Shown here in pieces: positions 1-6,038 of a stretch of 8,398 nucleotides of DNA. This stretch comes from an uncultured Prevotella sp. (GTDB taxonomy: Bacteria > Bacteroidota > Bacteroidia > Bacteroidales > Bacteroidaceae): NCBI GenBank assembly GCA_900548745.1, contig URLQ01000126.1:1-8398 (forward strand), written 5' to 3'. The notes below the pieces were generated by a model, which was given only the letters and a program-made list of their open reading frames with translations, had not been told where the DNA came from and searched no databases. The position numbers and the translations under genes are program-made. The first letter of the stretch is position 1. Each line of letters starts with the position of its first letter.

Positions 1-1023
1 CTGCACTTCTGGCCCCGCATGCGAATCAAGCATCCTACCCATGTAAAGGGACAGCTCTATATCCCGATGATCAATTTTGCCATGTACATCGGCGTGGTTA
101 TCATCATCCTGCTCTTTCGCGACTCCTCGCACATGGAGGCAGCCTACGGACTCGCCATCACCATCACCATGCTAATGACCACCCTGCTGCTCGGTTTCTA
201 CCTGCACAGCAAGGGCGTGTCGCGAATCCTCACGATATTGTTTATGGGCGCATACTGCACCATCGAGGCCATCTTTCTGGCAGCCAACCTGTCGAAGTTT
301 CTCGCAGGAGGATGGTGTACGATGCTCATAGGCGGCATCCTGTTCCTGATGATGTATGTATGGGTGAGAGCCATGAAGATACGCCGCCATTATATCAGCG
401 CCAAACCTCTGGATGATTATTATCAGATTATCTCCGACATCAAGGCCGACGAGAGCATCCCCAAGTACGCCTCCAACCTTGTCTATATAAACCATGCCAA
501 CCTGGAAGGTACCGTAGACGACAAACTGCTCTACTCCATCATCAACAAGCAGCCGAAACGTGCAGACCATTACTGGCTTATCAACATGGAGTTTGATGAC
601 ACTCCTGACACGCTGGAGTACAACTGCGAGACCCTGATTCCCGACACCCTCTACAGCGTAACCATGCACATTGGTTTCCGCATAGAGCCTAGGGTGAGTC
701 TCTATCTGCGACAAGTAGTGGAAGATCTGGTAGCAGACGGAAAGGTAGATTTGCAAAGCACCTATCCTTCGCTTCGCAAAAACAGAATCCCTGGCGATTT
801 CCGATTCATCATCATTCATCGCGTATATTATCCGGAGAGTTCCGGCAACCGCCAGCAGAACTTGTTGATGACTTTCTACGCTCTTATCAGCAAGATAGGT
901 ATCGACGAGCCAAAAGCATTGGGTCTCGACACTTCTATGGTGGTGGTAGAACGTGTGCCGCTCATCACCAACCAACGCAACAGAGGCATCAGGCGCATCA
1001 TACAAATTGCGGAAGAAAAGTAA
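1..1023 (+). CDS. kup: Kup/Trk-type potassium uptake protein, C-terminal part (5' end outside window)
   Basis: The frame is open from base 1 and ends at TAA 1021-1023, giving 340 residues of a protein whose start lies outside the window. The family (KUP/HAK/KT) imports K+ across the inner membrane, probably with protons. The first residues, LHFWPRMRIKHPTHVKGQ, followed by LYIP, match the conserved Kup segment before the last membrane helices (E. coli Kup has a similar PRMRI...GQIYIP). Hydrophobic helices follow at about residues 26-45, 47-69, 77-97 and 103-123, including the IEAIFLAANLSKFLAGGW stretch typical of the family. The last 200 or so residues are a hydrophilic cytoplasmic domain, as usual for Kup. 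An internal ATG at 19 is not the true start, because similarity runs upstream of it. A hairpin follows the stop. The family call is firm; whether K+ uptake is active cannot be read from this half. Confidence 0.93.
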   Translation: MHFWPRMRIKHPTHVKGQLYIPMINFAMYIGVVIIILLFRDSSHMEAAYGLAITITMLMTTLLLGFYLHSKGVSRILTILFMGAYCTIEAIFLAANLSKFLAGGWCTMLIGGILFLMMYVWVRAMKIRRHYISAKPLDDYYQIISDIKADESIPKYASNLVYINHANLEGTVDDKLLYSIINKQPKRADHYWLINMEFDDTPDTLEYNCETLIPDTLYSVTMHIGFRIEPRVSLYLRQVVEDLVADGKVDLQSTYPSLRKNRIPGDFRFIIIHRVYYPESSGNRQQNLLMTFYALISKIGIDEPKALGLDTSMVVVERVPLITNQRNRGIRRIIQIAEEK

Positions 1024-1095
1024 GTCCTGTCACAGGATAATATCCTTTCGGATAAGGGGAAAATCTGTCTTAAACTGGCATTTTCCTGTCTTCTG

Positions 1096-1129
1096 ATGTC
1101 GGTGAATGGAAAAAACCATTCACCGACAT
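1096..1129 (+). terminator. Perfect 14-bp hairpin downstream of kup
   Basis: Bases 1096-1109 (ATGTCGGTGAATGG) are the exact reverse complement of 1116-1129, with a loop of six A. The hairpin lies 72 bases after the kup stop and is followed by an AT-rich stretch with T runs, though not an immediate long U tract. It probably ends kup transcription, since the next gene has its own promoter 130 bases on. It could also be a protein-binding palindrome. Confidence 0.6.
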
Positions 1130-1138
1130 AATTCAGTC

Positions 1139-1186
1139 ATTTTCAACTATTTTGCTTTAATTTTTACTGATTTTCAACTTTTTGCT
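1139..1186. repeat. Imperfect direct repeat ATTTTCAACT(A)TTTTGCT, two copies
   Basis: ATTTTCAACTATTTTGCT at 1139-1156 recurs as ATTTTCAACTTTTTGCT at 1170-1186, 31 bases apart and differing by one indel. It lies between the kup hairpin and the promoter of the next gene. The function is unknown; chance in AT-rich DNA is possible. Confidence 0.4.
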
Positions 1187-1262
1187 GTATCTTTTGATAA
1201 GATAAGCGGCATCTCGGGATAAGAAATAAATAAATTTATTTCGTTCTCCACTCGATTTGCAT

Positions 1263-1270
1263 TATCTTTG
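1263..1270 (+). promoter_or_regulatory. Bacteroidetes -7 box (TATCTTTG) of the DUF5715 gene
   Basis: TATCTTTG followed by C fits the Bacteroidetes sigma-ABfr consensus TAnnTTTG. It lies 18 bases before the ATG at 1289, so the leader is very short and carries no Shine-Dalgarno, only an A-rich run, as is usual in this phylum. No good TTG -33 box is at the expected distance; TTTCG near 1239-1243 is the closest. A perfect AT palindrome (AAATAAATTTATTT, 1228-1241) sits just upstream and could bind a regulator or act as an upstream element. Confidence 0.65.
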
Positions 1271-1288
1271 CACACAAAATAAAAAAAG

Positions 1289-2083
1289 ATGAAAATTACA
1301 AAAAACAATTATCTCGCCATATTCTTCTCAATAGTTATATTGCTCGCACTAACACGCTGCATCTTCCCTAAGATTGCAGCTGATAGAGATAACAACAACG
1401 ACTCGAAAAACGATTCTACACACGTTTCTGAATACGACTCCCTGAGGCGCAACGCCTCTAATGTGCCTCTGGACAAGCCTTCGAGATTCTTCGACAAAAA
1501 CGGTAAGGAGATAAAAAACCGCATATACAGCGTGCCACGCTTCTGCGATGCCTTCCCCGACAGCAACAACGTGCAACTGGAGTCCGCTAAGCTATATGGC
1601 GTGAAGCCGGTAATGAACAGAGAGGATGCTGAAGGACGAAAGAAGGAACTGGTATACGTTAGTGCCAGTCCTTACTATACTGTAGACAAGCTGAAGAGCA
1701 GCATTCCATACCTCGTGCCACGGGCTGCAATATTACTTAACGACATAGGCAGAAGCTTCTTCGACAGTCTTCAGATTAAAAAGATTCCGCTGCATAAATT
1801 TATCATTACCAGCGTATTGCGCACTCATGAGGATGTAGACAAGCTTCGTGGAACAAACAGAAACGCCACTCAGAACTCATGTCATCTCTACGGCACCACC
1901 TTCGACATCTGCTATAACCGCTATACTACCGTCAGCGACCCGGAAGGTCCGGCAAGACGTGCTGTAAGAAACGACACCCTGAAATGGGTGCTCAGCGAGG
2001 TGCTCCGTGATATGCGAGAAAACAACCGCTGCTACATCAAATATGAAGTAAAGCAGGGCTGTTTCCACATCACTGTAAGATGA
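1289..2083 (+). CDS. Exported DUF5715 family protein, M15-peptidase-like fold
   Basis: This gene encodes 264 residues. Residues 1-24 hold a basic start (MKITKNN) and a hydrophobic helix ending in LTRC, so it is exported or membrane-anchored; TRC is a poor lipobox. A polar low-complexity linker rich in D, N and S spans about 31-60. The C-terminal half resembles the DUF5715 family of Bacteroidetes. Features recalling M15 (VanY/D-Ala-D-Ala peptidase) enzymes are SVLRT at 174-178, SCHLYGTTFDI at 197-207 (the HxxxxxxD spacing, H199 and D206), and a final histidine, H260, in CFHITV. In M15 enzymes such H, D and H residues bind zinc. A cell-wall peptidase in the periplasm is thus plausible but is an inference. 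The start is the first ATG after a -7 box. A hairpin follows directly, so the gene appears monocistronic. Confidence 0.8.
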   Translation: MKITKNNYLAIFFSIVILLALTRCIFPKIAADRDNNNDSKNDSTHVSEYDSLRRNASNVPLDKPSRFFDKNGKEIKNRIYSVPRFCDAFPDSNNVQLESAKLYGVKPVMNREDAEGRKKELVYVSASPYYTVDKLKSSIPYLVPRAAILLNDIGRSFFDSLQIKKIPLHKFIITSVLRTHEDVDKLRGTNRNATQNSCHLYGTTFDICYNRYTTVSDPEGPARRAVRNDTLKWVLSEVLRDMRENNRCYIKYEVKQGCFHITVR

Positions 2084-2108
2084 TGTTTCGCAAGTTTTTT
2101 GCGAAACA
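2084..2108 (+). terminator. Hairpin terminator after the DUF5715 gene
   Basis: TGTTTCGCAA (2084-2093) pairs perfectly with TTGCGAAACA (2099-2108) around a GTTTT loop. The stem begins at the stop codon. No U tract follows. The next gene is convergent, so this hairpin and the octamer block behind it probably act together as the transcription boundary. Confidence 0.6.
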
Positions 2109-2112
2109 GTTG

Positions 2113-2217
2113 ACGAGTTAACGAGTAGACAAGTAGACAAGGAAATTAGCTTGGTTATCGAAACAAGTAATGCAAATCTACTCGTCTACTTGTCTACTTG
2201 TCTACTCGTCTACTTGA
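2113..2217. repeat. Inverted clusters of octamer repeats (ACRAGTAG / CTACTYGT)
   Basis: The left cluster, 2113-2144, is four contiguous octamers: ACGAGTTA, ACGAGTAG, ACAAGTAG, ACAAGGAA. The right cluster, 2178-2217, is five contiguous octamers in the opposite orientation: CTACTCGT, CTACTTGT, CTACTTGT, CTACTCGT, CTACTTGA. Bases 2121-2141 are the perfect reverse complement of 2189-2209, so a 21-bp stem with a 47-base loop can form. The block fills the space between two convergent genes and ends 5 bases before the porin stop codon. A bidirectional terminator or a dispersed genomic repeat is likely. There is no spacer diversity of the CRISPR kind. Confidence 0.85.
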
Positions 2218-2222
2218 AAAAA

Positions 2223-3266
2223 TCAGAATCGCGTCATGACCTCAAACACGATCTTGTCGCGCTCCGAGACCTTCGGCAGGGCATTCTTTCCGTAGAAGTA
2301 TTTCTCGTAGTTTATCCTTATATCGGAGACGAACGGCTTGGCAAGACTAAGTGTCACACCACCCGAAATACGAGAACGCTTATAGTCGGTAAGTTTCATC
2401 TTGCCTTCATCATCAAGAGTGCCGTCGCTATGGTCAGTCATGAAGTCATATCTCACGAGCGGAGAGACTTTCTTTATGAGATTGCGCTTGCCGGCAACGG
2501 CAATGTCATAGTTCACGAAGCCGTCGAAAGAATGAACAGCCTTGAAAGCGTCGTCGTTGTAGTGTTTATACAGATACTCAGCCTCAACGTGCCATCCGTT
2601 CTTCTGCCAGTAGGCACCGGCATCGTACATCATTATACCGTTTCCGTTCGGACTGATCTTCTGCGTGCTGAGTGTCAGATTGAAACCCTGTGGGAAGAAC
2701 ATCTGCGCCTTTGCTGAGAAGTTAACCTTCTTCGTCCAATAGTTTTTCTGGTTCGTCAGTCCCGAGCCGTTGAAGAGTCCTGCCTCCAAGATTACGGGAA
2801 AGCCAAGGTCCATTCTATAGCCCAATGTCGCACCAACGTCTCTCACATTACCAACCTGCTTGGCAATAAAGGAGCGGTTGGCAAAATACTGCTGGTGAGG
2901 AGAACGGTGTGCGTCGATAGTGAACGGCACACGCATCTGACCTATCGTAAAGCTGAAGCCGTCGAAAGGTTTCAGTCTGGTGTAAGCATCAAGCATCTTT
3001 ATCTGTCCTTCGTCGCTAAGGTCTATCTCTGCCTTGTATTCAACAGCCTTAGCCACATTGCCCGTTACGCTCAACCGGGCGTTACGCACTTCAAAGCGTC
3101 CCTCACCCTCTTCCGTCTGGTATTCATACTTTCCTCTCACCGTACCATGTATTTCCGGTGTGAGATCCACTTTTTCATCCTTTCCGCCGTTGCTCTGTGC
3201 GGATGCATTCATTGCAATAGAGCCAAAGGCTGCAAGGGCAATGAGTCTGCCAATCTTCTGTATCAT
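2223..3266 (-). CDS. Outer-membrane porin, phosphate-selective porin O/P (OprO/OprP) family
   Basis: This gene encodes 347 residues. Residues 1-23 are a clear signal peptide: basic MIQKIGR, a hydrophobic core, and cleavage after ASA. The mature protein is rich in alternating polar and hydrophobic beta strands and ends in phenylalanine (VMTRF), as expected for an outer-membrane barrel assembled by BAM. The segment VRNARLSVTGNV (about residues 60-71) followed by YKAEIDLSDEGQIKMLDAYT and IGQMRVPFTID is typical of the OprO/P family (PF07396). The TSPHQQ-like motif (here RSPHQQYFANRSF) and the GATLGY strand also fit. Family members conduct phosphate or other anions, but the substrate cannot be assigned here. 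The gene stands alone between its own promoter and the octamer block and converges on the DUF5715 gene. It is somewhat shorter than Pseudomonas OprP, which is normal for Bacteroidetes members. Confidence 0.88.
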   Translation of the reverse strand: MIQKIGRLIALAAFGSIAMNASAQSNGGKDEKVDLTPEIHGTVRGKYEYQTEEGEGRFEVRNARLSVTGNVAKAVEYKAEIDLSDEGQIKMLDAYTRLKPFDGFSFTIGQMRVPFTIDAHRSPHQQYFANRSFIAKQVGNVRDVGATLGYRMDLGFPVILEAGLFNGSGLTNQKNYWTKKVNFSAKAQMFFPQGFNLTLSTQKISPNGNGIMMYDAGAYWQKNGWHVEAEYLYKHYNDDAFKAVHSFDGFVNYDIAVAGKRNLIKKVSPLVRYDFMTDHSDGTLDDEGKMKLTDYKRSRISGGVTLSLAKPFVSDIRINYEKYFYGKNALPKVSERDKIVFEVMTRF

Positions 3267-3292
3267 AAATCCGTTATCATATAATTATGGTG

Positions 3293-3300
3293 CAAAGGTA
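3293..3300 (-). promoter_or_regulatory. Bacteroidetes -7 box (TACCTTTG) of the porin gene
   Basis: Read on the minus strand, TACCTTTG followed by C matches TAnnTTTG, 26 bases before the porin ATG. A TTG at 3326-3328 is 25 bases further up, a little too far for a standard -33 box. The leader has no Shine-Dalgarno. Confidence 0.6.
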
Positions 3301-3346
3301 AGGGCAGGATGTGAAGAATGTGTTACAACCGAGTTACAATTGGTGT

Positions 3347-3402
3347 AAAAAGAAGGACACATCGGTCCGACGAGAAGTTACTCCCGTAAGGATGATGTGT
3401 CC
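3347..3402 (-). terminator. Terminator-like stem closing the BspA/peptide unit
   Basis: On the minus strand GGACACATC (3402-3394) pairs with GATGTGTCC (3363-3355) and is followed at once by TTCTTTTT (3354-3347). This is the layout of a rho-independent terminator. The 30-base loop is unusually large; a short GAG/CTC stem inside may compact it. It lies about 70 bases after the stop of the 60-residue peptide gene and before the porin promoter, so it separates the two transcription units. Confidence 0.6.
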
Positions 3403-3472
3403 ATCTTCGTTTATAATCTTGAAGGCTGGTCCTATTGCGGAACGCCTTCCTCCTTGTCTTGATGCTTATTAT

Positions 3473-3655
3473 TTAGTCTGCCCAGATTGTCTTGGTCTCC
3501 TCTCTGTCCCACAAGGTCTTAACCTGTTCATCCGTGTAGTCAGTCTCGGAAGCTCTTTCTAACTGTATTGTTTCTATTTGGCTACCAGCAAGGATAGCCT
3601 GCATATCTGCTTTGAAGACATTCATTTCCGGCTTGATATATTCTTTCTTTTTCAT
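3473..3655 (-). CDS. 60-residue small protein of the MKKKEYIKPEM type, following the BspA-like gene
   Basis: The small protein begins MKKKEYIKPEMNVFKADM, continues QAILAGSQ, and has an acidic tail (ASETDYTDEQ...) ending in IWAD. Short proteins with a basic start, a YI.PE motif and a later LLAGS-like motif recur in Prevotella and Bacteroides. I recognise the style but know no established function. The AGS at residues 27-29 could mark a leader/core border as in exported peptides, but it lacks the usual GG, so that is speculation. It has no classical signal peptide. An AGGAGG sits 7 bases before the ATG, unusual for this phylum, and overlaps the stop region of the BspA-like gene only 12 bases away. 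The two genes are probably one operon with coupled translation, so the small protein may depend on BspA transcription, which an IS now interrupts. Confidence 0.72.
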   Translation of the reverse strand: MKKKEYIKPEMNVFKADMQAILAGSQIETIQLERASETDYTDEQVKTLWDREETKTIWAD

Positions 3656-3662
3656 GATTGTT

Positions 3663-3668
3663 CCTCCT
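3663..3668 (-). promoter_or_regulatory. Strong Shine-Dalgarno AGGAGG of the 60-residue gene
   Basis: AGGAGG on the minus strand lies 7 bases from the ATG at 3655 and touches the TAA (3670-3668) of the BspA-like gene. Strong SD sites are rare in Bacteroidetes and no other gene in this window has one. It supports the chosen start and suggests translational coupling. Confidence 0.75.
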
Positions 3669-5812
3669 TATTTTATTATTACTTTCATTGTCTTGTTTCC
3701 CACCTTCAAGATGTTGATGCCCTTCTGCGGCTGGCTAAGACGGTGTCCCTGCAGGTCGTAGTATACGGCATTGCTGTCGTTGAGGGTGTCTGTCAACTGG
3801 TCGATGTCTGTAGGGTTGCTGCCGTTCTCAGAGATGCCGAACATCTTTGCACCTGATGCAGACGAACTGTTATCCTCCATATATGCACGGAAAGGCTTGG
3901 AGCCAACGGCTTCTGTCGATGTTCCATTTAATATCTTGGCAGGGTTCATCAGTTTGCCGTTCTTAAGGATGTAGCAGTTGTTGTCAGTCTTGTCAAACAT
4001 CTTTGTGGCATAGATACCAACAAGCTGATAGCCGCCGTCTGTAGTTGCTGCAGTCTGAGCATCCTTTTCAATCTTCTTGTCGGCTACAGAGAAGTTGAGA
4101 GCGGTTTGTCCCTCATTCATCTTAATAAAAATAGGTGTGCCGGCAGGGATAGTTGCATTCAGTTCTTTCAGTACCACTTCGCTATTGTTTACAGAACCAA
4201 GTTCGAAGGCACGGAAGTTCTGTTCGTCGAGCGATACCTCGAAAGGCAAGCAGAGAGTACCCCATGTGGTACCAGTCTTTATATCACGATTGTAAGAAGC
4301 AGCTGTAGCTGTGAATGGATCGTAAACCACGAGGTCTTTGTCATCGTTAAGAGCAAGACTCGCTGCTGTAAGTGTTTCTCCCGCTGCTCCTATCTTCTCA
4401 TCGCCATTCATGCCTACCAGCTTGGTGAAGTAGCCTGTCTTGTAGTTGGCGTATTCGCTGCCTGTCTTATTAGCGTCATACTCTGTAAGAGCACCCTTGA
4501 GCACTTTACAACCTGTAAACATATCCTTTTTATAATCTTCTTTTGTTATTCCTGTCACAACAAAGTCATCGCTGACATAGATAGTTTGGAGAGTAGAGCA
4601 ACCATAGAACATGCTTGACATATTCGTCACATTCGCTGTATTGAAATTAGAGAGATCGAGTTTTTTGAGCTTATTGCAATAGCTGAACATGTATTTCATA
4701 TTCTTCACTTTTTCAGTCTTGAAATTAGAGAGATTGAGTTCGGTGAGTTTTTGACACATATTGAACATGTACGACATATCCTCCACCTTCGTTGTATTGA
4801 AATTAGAGAGATTGAGTTTTTCGAGCATATTGCAATAGCTGAACATGTTCGACATATCCGTCACATTCGCTGTGTTGAAATTAGATAAGACGAGCGAAGA
4901 GAGGTTTTCACAATCAAAGAACATGCCCAACATATTCTCCACCTTCGTTGTATTGAAATTAGAGAGATCGAGTGAAGATAGGTTTCTACAATTCCAGAAC
5001 ATGTATGACATATCCGTCACCTCTGCTGTGTTCAAATATTTAAGACCTGTAATTTTATCCAAACCTGTGCAGCCACGAAAGAATTCTTTCAACGAAGTAG
5101 GAGTGTATGTATTGAAGCTTTCTTCGAAAATGACATTCTTAATAGTTCCTATTTTTATACCTAAAAGGGAGCACAGATTGATCACCGTCTGTTTGTTATT
5201 CACCATAACTATACGGTTCAAATCAATGGGTTCCGAATTGATAGAAGCGATTTTTTTGAAAGTCAATGTATTGTTAGTGGCATCGTACTCTGCCACATAG
5301 CCATCAATTGTGGTTGAAGTTTTTAAATCGTATATGAACGCACGGTCAGCACCTTCATTTTTACTTTGGTCTTTCTTGTAAGATAACGTCAAAGAATGTT
5401 TGCCAACAGATAATATTTTTTTATACTCATATTGGCTTGTACCGCTAATACCCTCAAGCTTTTTTCCATCTAAAGTAATAGTGAATACATCATATTTTTG
5501 TTCTGACGACACGAGATATTTGAACGAAAATAATATAGACTTTTCTACATTGAATTCTATCACAGTCTCAGAAGTAGTATATGATTTTTTACAATTACTT
5601 GACATCAGTCCCTTGCTTTCATTTGTAAAATAGGAAGAGACATTCTCCATTCCTTCGGCATTCAAGTCCAGCTTCTGCCAAGGATAACTGCCTTTGTCAG
5701 TAATGGTAACACCGGTTATACCATCCAAGCCATTGAATAAAACACAGCGTTGGTCTTCTGTTGTAGTCTGCGCCACCATACGTGTAGGCAGAAGCAACAA
5801 CGTGAGCAACAT
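3668..5812 (-). CDS. BspA-like DUF285 repeat surface protein, 5' end cut off by an insertion sequence
   Basis: The remaining open frame is 714 residues from ATG 5812. It starts inside a signal peptide (MLLTLLLLPTRMVAQ) with no basic n-region; the missing start lies beyond the IS at 7925-7867. Residues about 20-170 look like a beta-sandwich with a jelly-roll style FSFKYLVSSEQKYDVF...GKHSLTLSYKK pattern. Residues about 257-410 hold six repeats of 26 residues, core LxLSNFNTxxVxxMxxMFxxC, of the DUF285 type (PF03382) known from BspA-like adhesins. A later domain has TWGTLCLPFEV (516-526). The C-terminus, VYYDLQGHRLSQPQKGINIL, then KVGNKTMKVIIK, is the tail seen on many Prevotella surface proteins, perhaps a type IX-like sorting signal. 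A role in surface binding is inferred from the family. Expression is doubtful because the promoter is 2 kb away across the IS. Confidence 0.85.
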   Translation of the reverse strand: MLLTLLLLPTRMVAQTTTEDQRCVLFNGLDGITGVTITDKGSYPWQKLDLNAEGMENVSSYFTNESKGLMSSNCKKSYTTSETVIEFNVEKSILFSFKYLVSSEQKYDVFTITLDGKKLEGISGTSQYEYKKILSVGKHSLTLSYKKDQSKNEGADRAFIYDLKTSTTIDGYVAEYDATNNTLTFKKIASINSEPIDLNRIVMVNNKQTVINLCSLLGIKIGTIKNVIFEESFNTYTPTSLKEFFRGCTGLDKITGLKYLNTAEVTDMSYMFWNCRNLSSLDLSNFNTTKVENMLGMFFDCENLSSLVLSNFNTANVTDMSNMFSYCNMLEKLNLSNFNTTKVEDMSYMFNMCQKLTELNLSNFKTEKVKNMKYMFSYCNKLKKLDLSNFNTANVTNMSSMFYGCSTLQTIYVSDDFVVTGITKEDYKKDMFTGCKVLKGALTEYDANKTGSEYANYKTGYFTKLVGMNGDEKIGAAGETLTAASLALNDDKDLVVYDPFTATAASYNRDIKTGTTWGTLCLPFEVSLDEQNFRAFELGSVNNSEVVLKELNATIPAGTPIFIKMNEGQTALNFSVADKKIEKDAQTAATTDGGYQLVGIYATKMFDKTDNNCYILKNGKLMNPAKILNGTSTEAVGSKPFRAYMEDNSSSASGAKMFGISENGSNPTDIDQLTDTLNDSNAVYYDLQGHRLSQPQKGINILKVGNKTMKVIIK
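4583..5050 (-). repeat. Six 78-bp coding repeats (DUF285 units) in the BspA-like gene
   Basis: TTGAAATTAGAGAGA-type sequences recur every 78 bases on the plus strand (for example at 4641 and 4719), encoding 26-residue units with LSNFNT and MFxxC. Neighbouring units are close at the DNA level; VT.M and VE.M versions partly alternate. Such arrays can change copy number by recombination. Confidence 0.85.
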
Positions 5813-5840
5813 CAGTGGAAGGAGTGCGAAGCAACGATTA

Positions 5841-5847
5841 CCCCCCC
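5841..5847 (-). other. G7 homopolymer at the IS/BspA junction
   Basis: Seven G (minus strand) separate the IS end AGCCTGTCC from the BspA coding remnant TAATCGTTGC. The other flank of the IS has five G (7867-7871). Five G restores the BspA frame across the excised site; seven does not. The extra two may be IS terminal bases or slippage. With six G, an ATG inside the IS (5864) would read in frame into BspA (MFSDRLGG, then NRCFALL). The tract therefore controls which start could be used. Confidence 0.6.
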
Positions 5848-5867
5848 AGCCTGTCCGAGAACATTAG
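5848..5867 (+). repeat. Left terminal inverted repeat of the IS
   Basis: AGCCTGTCCGAGAACATTAG is the end behind the transposase gene. Compared with the other end it has one mismatch in the first 11 bases, a G/A change at base 12 and a 2-base gap before ATTAG. A small imperfect stem (5891-5908, GAGTCGC/GCAACTC) lies just inside. Confidence 0.65.
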
Positions 5868-6038
5868 TTTGGGGAATATCACAGAGGGCAGAGTCGCTAT
5901 CGCAACTCCACCTAAACCCATCTAAGGGCATATAAGTTTTCATATTAAAATTTCAGTTTATGTTAAACAAATTGTCATAAGGGCCAAGAAAAGCCGATAT
6001 GAGTAATAATTGTGTGTGTTTTTCGATGGTAATAGTCT

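Noticed and set aside
172..1005. Long open frame on the minus strand (277 residues)
   Set aside because: It lies entirely antisense to kup, whose plus-strand frame matches the family; the minus product has no recognisable domain.
1030..1055. Short stem TATCC-TTTC-GGATA after kup
   Set aside because: Only five pairs with no U tract; the 14-bp hairpin 40 bases on is a better terminator.
2113..2217. Possible CRISPR array
   Set aside because: The octamers are contiguous with no spacers and occur in opposed orientation; no cas gene is present.
2895..3562. Plus-strand open frames of 83-129 residues
   Set aside because: They are antisense to the porin gene or span its promoter and the terminator, with no signals of their own.
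5813..5943. 43-codon minus-strand frame from ATG 5943 (MKTYMPLDGF...) whose TGA overlaps the ATG at 5812
   Set aside because: The TGATG overlap looks like coupling, but the frame starts inside the IS end, has no family match I recognise, no TAnnTTTG promoter near it, and crosses the IS/target junction, so the overlap is probably accidental.
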